Shown here one piece after another: positions 19,502 to 31,478 of a stretch of 64,000 nucleotides of DNA (position 1 is its first letter; the number at the start of each line of letters is the position of its first letter). The translations under genes were made by a program, and so were the position numbers. Source of the DNA: Pelobates cultripes (taxonomy: Eukaryota; Chordata; Amphibia; Anura; Pelobatidae). The notes below the pieces were generated by a model, which saw nothing but the letters and a program-made list of their open reading frames with translations, was not told the origin of the DNA and did not search any database. The stretch is taken from NCBI GenBank assembly GCA_933207985.1, contig OW240916.1, forward strand, positions 270,546,740 to 270,610,739. The letters run 5' to 3'.

Positions 19502-20355
19502 TTTTTGGGCTTGGTGATTCCGTTACGCTACTTGGGTGATTTGGATTGGAACTCAACTGCAGCTTGTAAACTTCCTAATTACAATAGTGAAGAAACAAAG
19601 AATCTTTAAAGTATCAATACTGTAGCTATAAGAAAAGAGAGAATTGCTGGTAACTTGATTCAAACGAAGTTTTAATAAGTGTTAAACTTAAATGAATTGC
19701 ATTTAGGCAATAATCCAATAAGAAGTGCAAGTAATCAATAACACAAAGTTCATTATTAAGTATTTCCTCAGAGATGCATTAAGTAACATTCTTTAAGTTC
19801 ATGAGAATAATCTTCAATAGAAACAATAGGCAAGTAGCTAAGAATATTTGCAGAGCAAGAACAGTTCATAGTTAATAAGCATGATGGGAGTTGTCCTCCA
19901 TATAATTAGTAGTTTGAAGCACTGAGTAGATTTGCAAAGCAAGAAACAGTTCATAGTGAATAAGCATGATGGGAGTTGTCCTCCATATAATTAGTAGCTT
20001 GAAGCAGTGAAGATTTGAGTAAGCAAGCATTAGTTCATTATTAAATGATATTGTAGACAAATAGCTGAAAGATATACTTAAGGTTAATATGTGTAGTCCT
20101 CCAATAGTTCAGAGATATGGTCCACTTGTAAAGTAGCAAAGTATCCGTTCTCCAGTAATCCTTGCTTTGGCTCAAAGGCTGGAATGGCTTGTCTGAGCTT
20201 GTGGAGAGATAAGTCTGGTGGAAGTAGCTCCCAGTATCACCAAGCACCCTCTCTCTGGCACAGTCTCCCTAAATGCCATCAGAGCTGTGTCAGAGAGGGG
20301 CGGGGTCCGGCTCCTCACAGCTGAGTGCCGAACCCGGAAGTGTTATTCCATGACA
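19318..20355 (-). mobile_element. LTR retrotransposon fragment: LTR/leader and start of gag
   Basis: On the minus strand the sequence starts TGTCATGGAATAACACTTCC at 20355, inside an L2-like LINE end. It continues about 0.85 kb without genes, then opens a gag-like frame at 19501 and is cut off at about 19318. A tandem ~85-bp duplication (GCATGATGGGAGTTGTCCTC, twice near 19880-20000) is present in A but single in B. The LTR boundary towards gag and the primer site were not found. Confidence 0.5.
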
Positions 20356-20817
20356 CTATCTTCCCTTATACACAAGTATGTCCGTCTAGGCCCTTACGAT
20401 CTGCTGAAGACTTACGTCTATCGTCTATCCGTACTCCCACCTCTGATGCTCGCCTTCAAGATTTCTCGAGGGCTGCACCGTTCCTGTGGAACTCGCTTCC
20501 CTCCTCCGTTAGATGCTCACCCAGTCTCCACTCCTTCAAAAAATTCTTAAAAACCCACTTCTTCATAAAAGCGTATCAATTAAACTGTTAATAGCTCCTG
20601 ACTGATTCCTCTTCTGCAACTGTCACTAGTCTAATACTATCCTTACCTTTTTGTGTCATTTTTACCCCACTCCCTCTAGCATGTAAGCTTATTGAGCAGG
20701 GCCTTCAACCAACTTTGTTCACTATTATTCAACGTAAGATTTACAACTACATGTCTGTGTCACCCATTGTAAGCGCTATGAGTTTGATGGGCGCTCTATA
20801 AATATCGCAATAATAAC
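20356..20817 (+). mobile_element. L2-like LINE 3' end, second copy
   Basis: Degraded relative of 12050-12540: SSLIHKYV, TPTSDARLQDFS and LWNSLPSSVR are recognisable across frames. It is followed by GTAAGCTTATTGAGCAGGG, a GGGCGCTCTATAAAT 3' end and (AATAA)n. It is interrupted at its 5' side by the minus-strand LTR element. Confidence 0.7.
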
Positions 20818-23690
20818 TAGAAAAGCTACAATTTCTGAAATTGTGTGGTATTGCCTCACAAGTAGTCTACAACTGGAATTAGGCGGGGTAACTATTATCA
20901 TTTATACTTTATTTCATTTTCAGCGTTTATTTGCACAGTTCACATTAACCCATAAGGACTGGACTGTTTTGTGATGTTGTACGTGCGACCAGGCATATTT
21001 TACTTTTGTGGTGTTTGTGTTTGGCGCAAAGGATTTTCGGCTCTCTCATTTACTGTTCCCATACAAATTATATATTGTTTTTTTCAGGACAAAAGGGGCT
21101 TTCTTTACATACCATTATTTATATAATCTCATGTATTTTAATTTAAAAAAAATAAAAAAATATGATGAAAAATTGAAAAAAATACATGTTTTTTGACTTT
21201 TACTTGAAAAATCTTTTTACTCATCTACAAAAGCGAATTAAAAAAACTGCTAAATAGATTCAAAATTTTGTCCTGAGTTTAAAAATACCCCGTGTTTACA
21301 TGCTTTTTTGCTTTTTTTTGCATGTTATAGGGCTATAGGTACAAGTAGAATATTGCGGTTTCAAAACATACATTTTTAAAATTTATCAATAGTGACATTG
21401 TAACACCATTATCTGTCATAAATCTCTGAATAACACCCCACATGTACATATTTTTTTTTAAGTAGACAACCCAGGGTATTCAATATGGGGTATGTCCAGT
21501 CTTTTTTTAGTAGCCACTTAGTCGAAAACACTGGCCAAAGTAAACATTCATATTTGTTTGTGTGTGAAAAAAGTAAAAAAACGAAATTGAACGCTAATTT
21601 TTGGCCAGTGTTTGACCAAGTGTTTACTAAAGGCTAAGGACACCCATTTGCAACCTGCTTAGTTTGTCTTCTTTTTAAATGGTATGCCATCATGTAGGTA
21701 ATTCTCATTCCTGGAGCTACCATACACGCTCTCCGAAACGCTTGTAACCAACCTGGCCATTTTCAATGTAAAAGAAATATTTGACCTTGTAACTTTTCAA
21801 TACTAAAACCTGTACATGGGGGTACTGTTTTACTCAGGAGACTTTGCTGAACACAAATATTAGTGTTTAAAAACTGGAAAACGTATCACAACAATTATAT
21901 CATCAGTAAAAGTGCTGTTTGTATGTGAAAAATGCAAAAAGTCACTTTCACTGACAATATCATCCTTTACGTGATATGTTTTTACTGTTTTGAATCACTA
22001 ATATTTGTGTTCAGCGAAGTCTCCCGAGCAAAACAGTACCCCCCATGTACAGGTTTTAGGGTGTCGTAGAACGTTACAGGGTAAAATACAGTGCTAGCAA
22101 ATTCAATTCTCTGGAATTTCGGCCTGGGTTGGCAGGCAGGTCCCTTAAATTGCAATCAATAAAATTACTGAATTATGTAAAACTATTACATAAATAAGCA
22201 CGTAGAATTTAAATATATATGCATATTTATATATTTGAAGTTTACGTGTATATTTATATAATTATTTATGTAATTTTGTATATGGACATATGTATATTTC
22301 TTATTGTTTTTATTTATTTTTATATACATAGATATATATAAAAATTCATTCTAAGTGTATTTTGATATAAATATATATATATTAATTTTAAAATACAGTT
22401 AGAATAAAATTTCATATAGATATATAATTTTTTTTATTTTTTTATTATTTTAAAAATTTTTTATTTTAAATTACTTATTATTTATATTTTATAATAATAT
22501 ATATATATACAATATATATAGTTATTATATATATATATGTGTGTGTAATTTAATTATAAGTGTATTTTTATATTAATATAAGTACATATTAATATAAAAA
22601 TACACTTAGTATGGCATTATATATATGATATATAGACATATATTATATAGATATAATATGTCTATATATCATATATACACATATATAATTATTATTATTT
22701 TTTTAATTAACATTAACTTTATTTTTTTTTACTGATTTTACACTAGCAGGGAGACTGCCTGTCAGCACAGGCAGTCCCCCTGCAGGCAGAGACATGGACA
22801 CCTATTGTGACCATGTGATCGCTCTGTTAAGCGATCACATGGCCACAGGGGTCCTAATTCAGTGTGGGGAGCAACCGGAGCAACACTGATCGCCGCCGGG
22901 GGAACGACGGCGATCAGGTAAGTAGCTCTGAACCGTCCTCGGTCGCTAAGGGGTTAAACCATACATTTATAAAAACATTAGCAGGTGTTCAAAAGGCCCT
23001 GTCTATGACATCACTTGCTGCTGCAGCCTTGACAGGTCAGAGTATTTTGGTGGTTGCCATCTTCAAACGGTCATATTTTAAAAACTATAAATTCTACAGC
23101 GAAGAGCTTTATATTGTGAGAATCACAAGTCCCAGACCTACATTTTGATGTATAGTATGTCTCTGAAGGCACAGTCGCAGTTTAGAAATTGCACTTCAAA
23201 TTTGAGCTTTGCAGAGTGAAGTTTCAATGAAAGTCAATGGGCGGCGTTAGTTGCAAACAAATGATTATATTGTGAAAACTATCAGGACTACGGCTTAGCC
23301 GTTGACATGTTTAGTGGCAGCAGGGATAGCTGAACGTTCTGATATAAGATTTGTGTAGGTGGGCCTGAAAATAAGGGAGTGGTGGCAGTTTAGAAATCAT
23401 GTCCTGATTTTTCAGCTTTTACCAGCTCCCACTCTAGCTTTGCCATTCATTCCTATGGGACAAATTTTGCCACAAGAACGACGATATTCCGTGAACCATT
23501 CGGCGAAACGTTCCACAAAGTAATAGCAATCCGATCGGGAACAATCTGCACGTTTTGGTAAATTTTGGTCTATGTAGTTTAAAAACTGTGGGAGGAGTTA
23601 GGGTGGCAAATTTGGCTATAATAAGAATAAGAATATATATGTGAGATAACAATAAGTGTTCTTGCAAGAACACTTAATAATAATAACTAA
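20818..23690. mobile_element. 2.9-kb composite insertion absent from copy B
   Basis: Copy B reads straight from AATAATAACTA into AGTACAATATG, while copy A has about 2.87 kb between two AATAATAACTA-like sequences (to 20817 and to about 23690). The right end carries a perfect 22-nt palindrome centred on CTTGCAAG near 23654-23675, then an AATAATAATAA run. A terminal hairpin with AT microsatellite is reminiscent of non-autonomous Helitron/Helentron ends, but this is only a suggestion. A TTAA-type element (20949-22953) is nested inside. No protein-coding capacity is seen. Confidence 0.6.
20949..22953. mobile_element. TTAA-type non-autonomous DNA element with internal palindrome
   Basis: Flanked by TTAA (20945-20948 and 22954-22957) with imperfect ends CCCATAAGGACTGGACTG and, complemented, CCCCTTAGCGACCGAGGACG. 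Inside, about 21810-21870 and 21995-22060 are long inverted arms (CCTGTACATGGGGGTACTG and CAGTACCCCCCATGTACAGG). About 22190-22740 is extremely AT-rich with TATATA tracts. GATCGCTCTGTTAAGCGATC near 22819-22838 is another palindrome. Confidence 0.55.
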
Positions 23691-24816
23691 GTACAATATG
23701 TTGTAATAATGGAATATACATTAAAGTCACATCCAGCAGATCATCCCCTTGCGGTTTTCCCCTCTCAGGCGGTTAGTTATGCTGAACAAATTACGTTACA
23801 ACTCTGCTTAATTAACATGGTACATATATTTTGTCCCGGGAAATCTATTGTATACTAAAGCAAGGGTATTGCATAAAATCTGCAGATCTGCTTTTGTGAT
23901 TCTAAACCAAATCACGATTCTCAAGAAGTATTTTCTCGCCTAATAACTGATTCTCCTTGCAAGGTTTTTCAAGACCTAAACAAAGACAAGAATATTGTGT
24001 TTTCTTCCATAGGTACGTGCACCATATGCACAAACATACATTTTGTTAAGCAGACATACCACAACCAGTGCACGAACATACAATGTATGCCGGGTACACT
24101 CGATACCTAGCAGACATTTGCATAATAGCTATAACGTATTTTGACATATATTACAGATTCAAGATGCCAAGGTTGGACTCACTTGTCCATCCGAACCTAA
24201 TTTATACATAACCAGCAATCATAGGTAGGTGGTCATAGGATATGCTACTTACAAGTAGGGGGGCAGGTTCATCTATGGAATACCAGTACACTCTTATATG
24301 TACCCTATACCTTCCATTCTGTCATCCATCATCTGGTTTAGTCCTCTCCCCTAGCTAGAATTAAACTACTACAATACGATCAAACAGAACTTTGTGCATT
24401 CGGGTAAGTTGCTCTGGTTTAGATAACATACATACATGTATCAACCAGTAGAGACGCATCGGCTCAGCCACTTAGGTATTTCCTCCCAGGCACCTTTTTC
24501 CATAGTTAGAGGTCCCACGAGGCCAACACCCATCCTCCACGTAAGAGGTAATGACGCCCCACGGGCCAAATCATAGCTAAACGCCTCGCATGTCGCATAG
24601 CAAGGGTATCACCTGTCACACCCCCTCCGCAGATCAAAGACTCAGGAGATCCAGCAGATCACCCCCTCGCGCCAACCATAGGTAGAGCTGACCTAGCCAC
24701 TTGGCAACTAGTAGGGACTCACCGGTCACCAGTCTAACGAATTGTTTCGCCACTTCGGCACTAGTTAAAATAACTGTATACACCCTCAAGAGAAACTCAT
24801 GATTCCTATATATATA
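23691..24816. other. YR-element-related non-coding sequence
   Basis: No coding frame. The segments 24490-24620 (CGAGGCCAACACCCATCC) and 24650-24760 (CCCTCGCGCCAACC, GCCACTTGGCAACTAG) recur in reverse complement at 34140-34460 and partly at 27990-28080, where they lie near YR-type gag remnants. Copy B equivalent: 59019-60168. Confidence 0.5.
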
Positions 24817-26145
24817 TTGGAAGGCGTTGCCTGAAGTTGTGGGAGGGGTTACCTGGCTATTTAAACTCAGGCCCCCTACACCACAGGGCTGATGCTGCCT
24901 GGTTCATTTCTACTTCCAGTTCAAAGGTCATCATACAGATTGCCTAAAACTCCAAACAAGCTGGTCTGGGCCTACTGTGGCTCCCACGCCAATCGGACCA
25001 AGTTTTTCCCTGCTTCAACAACTCCCATCCTGCTGTTCCAGCCACATGCGCTCAGAGACTTCCACGACGATCGGACCAAGTTCTCCCAGCTCCAACAACT
25101 CCCATTCCTATTCGCTAGTTTCTTTTCGTCAAATTTCTCCCAAACTAGTCTCCAGTCTATCTCAGTTACATGCTTCCATCTAGCGGCCACCACAATCATA
25201 GTACCAGTTCGTTAGTTTTACACTGTTCCATGATACATGAAATGTCCAGGTTCTTTTTTGAAAGTATTTAGCCTGCTACTAGTTATCCTTACATGGCCCC
25301 TGTAGTTCGGTTATGTTTGCTATGTTTCTTGTTTTTATTTACAATTGTGCACGGATATTGTCAGTTTCCCATTACTAATTCAGCTCTGGTAAGTGTTTAA
25401 TATTCACTACATATATTGCATTACCATCATATATCGCATATGTCTTATTTTATCACTCATGGACTTGGTACTGTTCTGAGGCAGTCATCACGTTCACATT
25501 TGTTAACATGTGTTATGGCCAATCTGTATACTTGCTCCCATGATAGGTATACTGTATTACTTATTTGGCGGACGACCACCTATTAGCTGAACCTTTTTTG
25601 TAACTCGCCACACTCCTATGTTCAGTATATGTATCGTCATGTTCCCTGGGACAAACCAGGCTTTACCATACCATCATATGTTCCCCCTGACTCTACGTCA
25701 AAATAATCACATATTATGCAAAAGGTTATTTACTCATCGCTGCTATATTCTACTCAAGCAAGTTCATCATCCTAACCGACCCTTGCTATTCAGGTATAGT
25801 ATCACCAAACCTACAGCAACTCCACTCTAACTGTTCTATGTTACATCAGCCAACGTTGGGACGCAATTCCTCCGCCAGGCCGTACACAGGCCCACGCCCG
25901 GGGATCCTTAATTCCCCACACATACATAATATGGCACAACCATTATTAAATATTCTAAGGCCCTCATAGCTTCCATATCCCCTTATATGTATTTTAGCTA
26001 CAGAAGTCACAGGACCAATTAGCGGTTACTCATGACTCTGCCTATCCCCCATTATTGTCGCAGTATTGGTTAAACACTCCCCATGGTCTATGGTTGTGGC
26101 CTAGGATCCTCATCCTACTCACTAGGGATATTTGACTTATGTCCT
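24817..26145 (+). repeat. YR-type 5' leader motif and following non-coding sequence
   Basis: Starts TTGGAAGGCGTTGCCTGAAG, then TTGTGGGAGGGG and CTATTTAAACTCAGG, followed by CCACAGGGCTGATGCTGCC, a stretch conserved at 29355-29440 and 60169-60260. In copy B a CAACTCCC-type unit is present three times (60330-60540) and here twice (24980-25110). The remaining ~1 kb has no recognisable protein. Confidence 0.5.
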
Positions 26146-26149
26146 ATGA

Positions 26150-27652
26150 ATCCTACGAATTATAGACCTGTGGGCTTAACTTCTGTGGTAAAATATTTGA
26201 AAGGTTATTAAGGGATAATATTCAAGAATTCTTTGAGAAGAACATGGTTATCAGCAAAAATCAGCACGGTTTTATGAAGCACAGGTCATGTCAAACTAAC
26301 TTGATTGCGTTCTACGAAGAAGTAAGCAGAAATATAGATCAGGGTGTTGCAGTGGATGTGATCTATTTGGATTTTGCCAAGGAATTTGATACAGTTCCAC
26401 ACAATAGATTAGTGTTCAAACTCAAGGAAATCGGTCTAGATGAAAATGCTTGTTCTTGGGTAGAACATTGGCTTAAAAACAGGGTACAAAGAGTTGTCAT
26501 TAATGATAAATTTTCAAGCTGGACAGAGGTGGCAAGTGGTGTCCCTCAGGGGTCTGTTCTGGGACCCCTTCTATTTAACATGTTTATAAATGATCTTGAA
26601 GACAGCATTGAAAGTCATGTTTCAGTGTTTGCAGATGACACAAAACTTTGTAAAATAATACAATGTGAGCAAGATATTACTTTGCTGCAGAGGGATTTAG
26701 ATAGACTGGGGGACTGGGCACTCAAATGGCAGATAAAATTTAATGTTGAAAAATGCAAAGTTATGCACTTCGGCGTAAAGAATACACAAGCAACGTATAC
26801 CCTTAATGGAAGCGAATTAGGGATAACAACACACGAAAAGGACTTGGGAATTGTTATAGACAACAAACTATGCAACAATGTGCAATGTCAATCAGCAGTG
26901 GCCAAGGCCAGTAAGGTATTGTCATGCATGAAAAAGGGCATTCATTCTCGGGACGAGAATATCATTTTGCCTCTTTATAAATCACTGGTAAGACCACATA
27001 TTGAATATGCTGTGCAATTTTGGGCACCTGTTCTAAAGAAGGATATTATGGCACTAGAAAAAGTGCAGAGGCGGGCTACAAAATTAATAAAAGGAATGGA
27101 ACATATCAGCTATGAAGAAAGGTTAACAAATTTAAACCTATTTAGTTTAGAAAAACGTCGCCTGAGAGGGGATATGATAACATTATACAAATATATTCGG
27201 GGCCAATACAAACCATTGTGTGGAAATCTATTCACAAACCGGACTTTACATAGGACACGAGGCCATGCGTTTAGACTGGAAGAAAGAAGATTTCGTCTAA
27301 GGCAAAGGAAAGGTTTTTTTACTGTAAGAACAATTCGGATGTGTAATTCTCTGCCTGAAGAAGTGGTTTTATCAGAGTCCATACAGATGTTCAAACCGCT
27401 ACTAGATGCATACTTGCAAAAACAGAATATTCAAGGATATAATCTTTCAATGTAGGGTAATAACTGCTTGATCCAAGGATAAATCTGACTGCCATTCTGG
27501 GGTCAAGAAGGAATTTTTTTCCTAGCTTGTTGCAAAATTGTGCTTCAAACTGGTTTTTTTTTGCCTTCTTTTGGATCAACAGCAAAAAACAAATGTGAGG
27601 AAGGCTGAACTTGATGGACACAAGTCTCTTTTCAGCTATGTAACAATGTAAT
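26150..27652 (+). mobile_element. CR1-like LINE, 5'-truncated, copy A
   Basis: Starts within the RT domain (NYRPVGLTS) and runs to a 3' tail that includes TTTTGGATCAACAGCAAAA, GAACTTGATGGACACAAG and short (CTATGTAA) repeats ending near 27652. Octamer-type 3' repeats and the RT sequence point to the CR1 group. Endonuclease and most upstream sequence are missing, the usual result of truncated target-primed insertion. Confidence 0.85.
26244..27455 (+). pseudogene. CR1-like reverse transcriptase, C-terminal 403 codons open
   Basis: RT palm and thumb of a non-LTR retrotransposon. Visible motifs: VDVIYLDFAKEFDTV (first Asp at residue 43), SGVPQGSVLGPLLFNMFIND (98-117) and VFADDTKL (catalytic pair at 131-132). 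The C-terminal region has PLYKSLVRPHIEYAVQFWAP and RRATKLIKGM. Only a 4-nt deletion upstream (near 26192, absent from copy B) separates it from the preceding NYRPVGLTS motif. It lacks the endonuclease, so it is not functional alone, but the catalytic residues are intact. Confidence 0.85.
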
Positions 27653-27708
27653 CTTGTACCCCCCATTGTAGGATCAGGATTCTAACAACTATGTCCTCAG
27701 GTTACCTA

Positions 27709-29258
27709 TTCATATACCAGCCTCAAGAACAAACACCCCGATTATACAGACGTATTTCGTTCACAGTAAGTCAAGCCCAATGCCAGTTCCAACTTGCCTC
27801 CCACCATCATTTCCCTTTAGGTTCTCCAATATCTCATTCCTCTGGCAAGGAAACCACATTCTACCCCAAGAAAGGTATGTTTACCCACCTCGCTACTACC
27901 CATCACCCATCCCATTCTCGGATCCGGTATGTCAACTGGCGGCCTGGTTCCCAGCTATGCCAGTAACTAGCCTCATCATTATCAATTCCGTGAGGCCAAC
28001 ACCCATCTTCATCCGCATATGGAGGTATACGCCCCTCGGCCCAACACATAGCTAACGCCTCACATCAACCTCTCCAGGTTACGAGTTAGGGCCTCACCCA
28101 GCATGGCCTCTTATATTGACTCTTTTTACAGTCCCCGAGAGGCCAACGTTCTTGCCAAACCTTTCAGTGGCCCCTGCCCACTAGGCCAAATCACATGAAG
28201 TCAAACAGTTGATATCCACTCTACTTGCCTCCATACATAACATCAACAATGTACTACAGAGACTGAAATCTCCACAGGCACTGACGCACATCCCAGCCAC
28301 AGTACTCCCAAATCCCTCTCTTGGTTATGTTTTCCTTTCAAATCCCGCCCCTAGCACATCGGTTTACATTATTACTCCCTTGTACTTTGTGTGCCTTACC
28401 ATACGCAAAGACATCTGGAAAGGTTAATTTTAGTCTCCTTACTGATTGCCTCCCACGATGTCTTAGAGTACAAGTCTTACTACTACGATGATCTGTACGT
28501 CATTCTATACACCAGAATCCCAGACTCAATCAGAAACTCACTATCCCAGAATTCATCCTAGCCTTCAGACTTTCAAAATGGATGCTGTCCAGGAGGTGGG
28601 AGGGTCTGGGAGGGAGGGTCTGCTGCAGATTGGCCGGGATGTGTCTGCTGACTGGAGTCCGTGGCGAACCGTTCGCGAAAAGTTCGCGACATCACTATCG
28701 TTCACTAGTCGCCATGGCGACACTCCTCTCCTTTTTGCCCACACAATTTAAAATATCTCTCTTAACACTACAAAACTTACCTGGCTGGAATACACCATAT
28801 CTTAAGTGCCTATCCTAGTACCAAACAGTTCACATCCTCTTACCATATGTAATATATAGGGACATAAGGATTATCCTACGGACAATAAGGTGCCGGTCAA
28901 AATGTCAGACCTTTACAGGTTATCACTCACTGGACCAAATCTCAATATGCCCCTATTTAACTGCAGGCAAACCACTCACTACAGCTAAATTCATAATGTA
29001 CCTCAGAACCCTCTTAACTAGGCGGGGACTCAACCCCAATGCCTTTTCGGGACATTCCTCCAGAATCAGGGTAGCATCAGCTGCTTCCAGACAAATGTCC
29101 CTGCTCACACCATAAACATTAGGATGCTGGAAATCCACAGTATATTACTAGATACATACCACAACCAGAGCTAGAGTTGAGTAGGACAAGCCTTTACGAA
29201 TCTTGCAATATAAAGATGTGTAATAAGGTATCTTATTCAACTTTTTGCCCTCTTTTAT
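27709..29258. other. Degraded YR-element-related sequence
   Basis: Starts where identity with copy B ends. GTGAGGCCAACACCCATC (27990-28010) and GAGGCCAACGTTCTTGCC (28140) match blocks at 24490 and 34440 (complement). No continuous coding frame or domain is recognised over the 1.5 kb. Confidence 0.4.
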
Positions 29259-29600
29259 TACAGGCCTACCCGATACGTCGGTTTCGGCACACCACAACCG
29301 ACTTGCTCATATATCGAACTTATCATGTATACGGCTTTTGTCCTCGACTACAAATTTGGAAGGCGTAGCCTGAAGTTGTGGGAGGGGTTACCCAGCTATT
29401 TAAACTCAGGCCCGCTACACCACAGGGCTGATGCTGCCTGGTTCATCCCTCTCACCTCTCCCCTTATACATATTACTATTACAGGTGGGCCCTCTTTTAT
29501 TACAGGCCTACCCGATACGTCGGTTTCGCACACCACAACCAACTTGCTCATATATCTAACTTATCATGTATACGGCTTTTGTCCCCGACTACAAATATAT
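29259..29600 (+). repeat. ~100-bp direct repeat enclosing a leader motif
   Basis: TTATTACAGGCCTACCCGAT...GTATACGGCTTTTGTCC...GACTACAAA occurs at 29259-29354 and again at 29502-29601. Between them lies TTGGAAGGCGTAGCCTGAAG (from 29355) and the CCACAGGGCTGATGCTGCC stretch. The same ACAGGCCTACC...GGTTTCGGCACACC block precedes the leader at 43766 and appears complemented near 43990-44030. Confidence 0.7.
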
Positions 29601-29639
29601 ATTTCAGTTTGTCCCAAGTTCCAGAAGAAGGGATGACAT

Positions 29640-30243
29640 TTATATTCCAAGTACTCCACCTAGGGCTGTCATACCTACACGAATAGGGGACACAGGCAGT
29701 CCATCTTCAATTAGATCATGGACCACCCCATGAATCACGACCGAGTTACGCAGGGCAGGACACCCTTTACAGCTACTGCCCGCAAAACAAAACTACTCAG
29801 GCTGATGCAAGCCAATACTAACAAATCTGACATGGGGATGGCGCAAGGGGCACGAGCAATGCCACCTGCTTACCAGGATTGCCGCTGGAGTAACATCCAT
29901 GGGGCAGAGGAACGATATACTAGAGACACTGGAAGCCCATTGCTGTCCAGTCGCGACACCAGAATCACTCGCACCGATAGTCCGGGCCTTCCCATTCCCA
30001 ACCCGGTAATACCAATACGCCATCATCTCATGGTCTCAAGTCATTACCCCAAACCAAATGGTGCCGGCAAATCTCAAGAAGGACATCCTGGAGGGCAAGG
30101 ACATTAATCTCGTCTCATTTCTCATTGACCCCCAAGATGTCACAGAGAACCACTCAATTACACCTAGGGCAATATCTCAGTGGTCATTAAGGCCGGAGAC
30201 ACAAGACCGAGTTAAATTATTCATTAGTATAATTATAACTTAA
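29640..30243 (+). pseudogene. gag: YR-type gag remnant
   Basis: Weak similarity to the gag N-terminal block of the element at 1-2158. VPANLKKDILEGKDINLVSF here parallels VKEKIIKGEYVNVLSLV there, in the same order relative to a Ser/Pro-rich N-terminus. No knuckle or core motif (FGNWLQGF) follows. The match is by eye and short. Confidence 0.4.
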
Positions 30244-30974
30244 AATAAACACCAACCCACCCCATTAAATTCCCCTCAAACTTATGTTACCTGCCAGGTC
30301 CACAGGAACTACATTGGGCCTCTCTCAACCTCTTATGCATAGTCCTCATACAAAGCCATCTATGGGCATTTTTGCAACATTATTCAGGTAACCTTAGTGG
30401 ACAATACGTCTTATTTACAACCCTTCATTTGGGCACTAAGTTCACATATCAGCTGGATAGGAATGTATGCGTAAAGTGCAGCTATCTCACAGCTTGCTAC
30501 CTGTAAGTCAAACACGTCTTATAGTATTATACTTCTGCTATATCTTGCACTGTCCACATACAGCCACACAGTAGCTCTCCTCACGACCTTACCTACACGG
30601 CCTACTCCTGGCCAAACGCACAGAAGATAATAATTCCCTCATAACAGACGTTCTCCTTACCTCTCTTATTTTACTACTTCAATCTAGCATATTGTCAATT
30701 TACAACGCGTGCAACATGCCACTTACATTAGGATACATACTGAAGTCATCATGTGGGTCATTTAAGTTTCCCGGGATCGACCTCACTAGCCAGCCGCCAT
30801 TGGGCTTACATAGTCAATTCCATGCTGGACTATTCCCACATCACCACTACATATTAAGACCAGTCCATATACATCATATTATACTGTCCTTCCCGCTTTC
30901 CTGGTTATTTGACTGCTCGGGCAACCATGATACAAGTCACCACCTTAGCCATGCACGTGCAAGGCCTATGGTAC
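30244..30974. other. No gene recognised
   Basis: Probable remnant of the same YR-type element; no domain could be assigned. GGTAC at 30970-30974 is the left target-site copy of the following solo LTR. Confidence 0.4.
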
Positions 30975-31478
30975 TGTAACGATACCTTACCTCAGCCCTC
31001 CGGACCTGCGCAGCGTGGCGTTCTCCCCTGCTGCTTCCGAAAGGCGGCACAGTCTGTCTGACGCTGGCCGCTCTCGCCTCTTCTTATGATGCGGCGCATG
31101 CACGCCAACATCATCAGAATATTGCCGCAGAAATTCAAACATGGCCACATTCCCGAACCTTTTAAAAGACACCTCACTATAAAAGGGCACCCCTGTCCTT
31201 CCTTCAGCCCCCTAGTGTGGTTCTTGTATGTTCCCTCTAGTACTCTTGAGATTTTTGTCTGTTTTCTGGTATATTGACCCTTGGCTTTCCTTACTGACTA
31301 CTCTGCTCTCTGGTTCCCCGATTATTGGCTTGGTTTTTTCTCGTGTATTCCGATTTCTGTACTCCCTCGACCTCTGGCTATTCCTTTGACTATTCTTTGG
31401 CGTTGAGCCCGGCCACCCTAAGGTCCGGTATACGTCTCCTTCTGGGTTATTCTGCGTGAAGGGGTCACTGTCGTGACA
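30975..31478 (+). repeat. Solo LTR (504 bp), relative of the chromovirus LTR
   Basis: Begins TGTAACGATACC, ends TCGTGACA, and is flanked by GGTAC on both sides (30970-30974, 31479-31483). It shares GCCGGCCACCCTAAGGTCCGG-like sequence with the chromovirus LTR (seen complemented near 2335-2355). A TATAAAAG box lies near 31178. No internal region remains, as after LTR-LTR recombination. Confidence 0.85.

Larger units (their letters stand above)
8268..27708 (+). repeat. Duplicated block, copy A
   Basis: Co-linear with 49110-63157 (copy B) at very high identity, from TCTGCAT near 8268 to CATATACCA near 27708. The offset is 40851 at the start and 40971 at the YR recombinase, and it drops sharply where A holds insertions absent from B (16495-19309 and about 20818-23690). 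A also has a tandem duplication in an LTR (near 19860-20010). It lacks a 45-bp palindrome-containing segment and part of a hairpin arm, both present in B. True segmental duplication and unmerged haplotype are both possible. Confidence 0.9.

Noticed and set aside
20056..20240. tRNA- or 5S-derived SINE in the repeat-rich segments
   Set aside because: I found no A/B box pair or tRNA-like fold that I could support here or elsewhere in the window.
24892..25215. 107-residue frame conserved between copies A and B as a possible host gene
   Set aside because: It differs by a whole repeat unit between copies, has no domain, and lies in the non-coding leader of a repeat.
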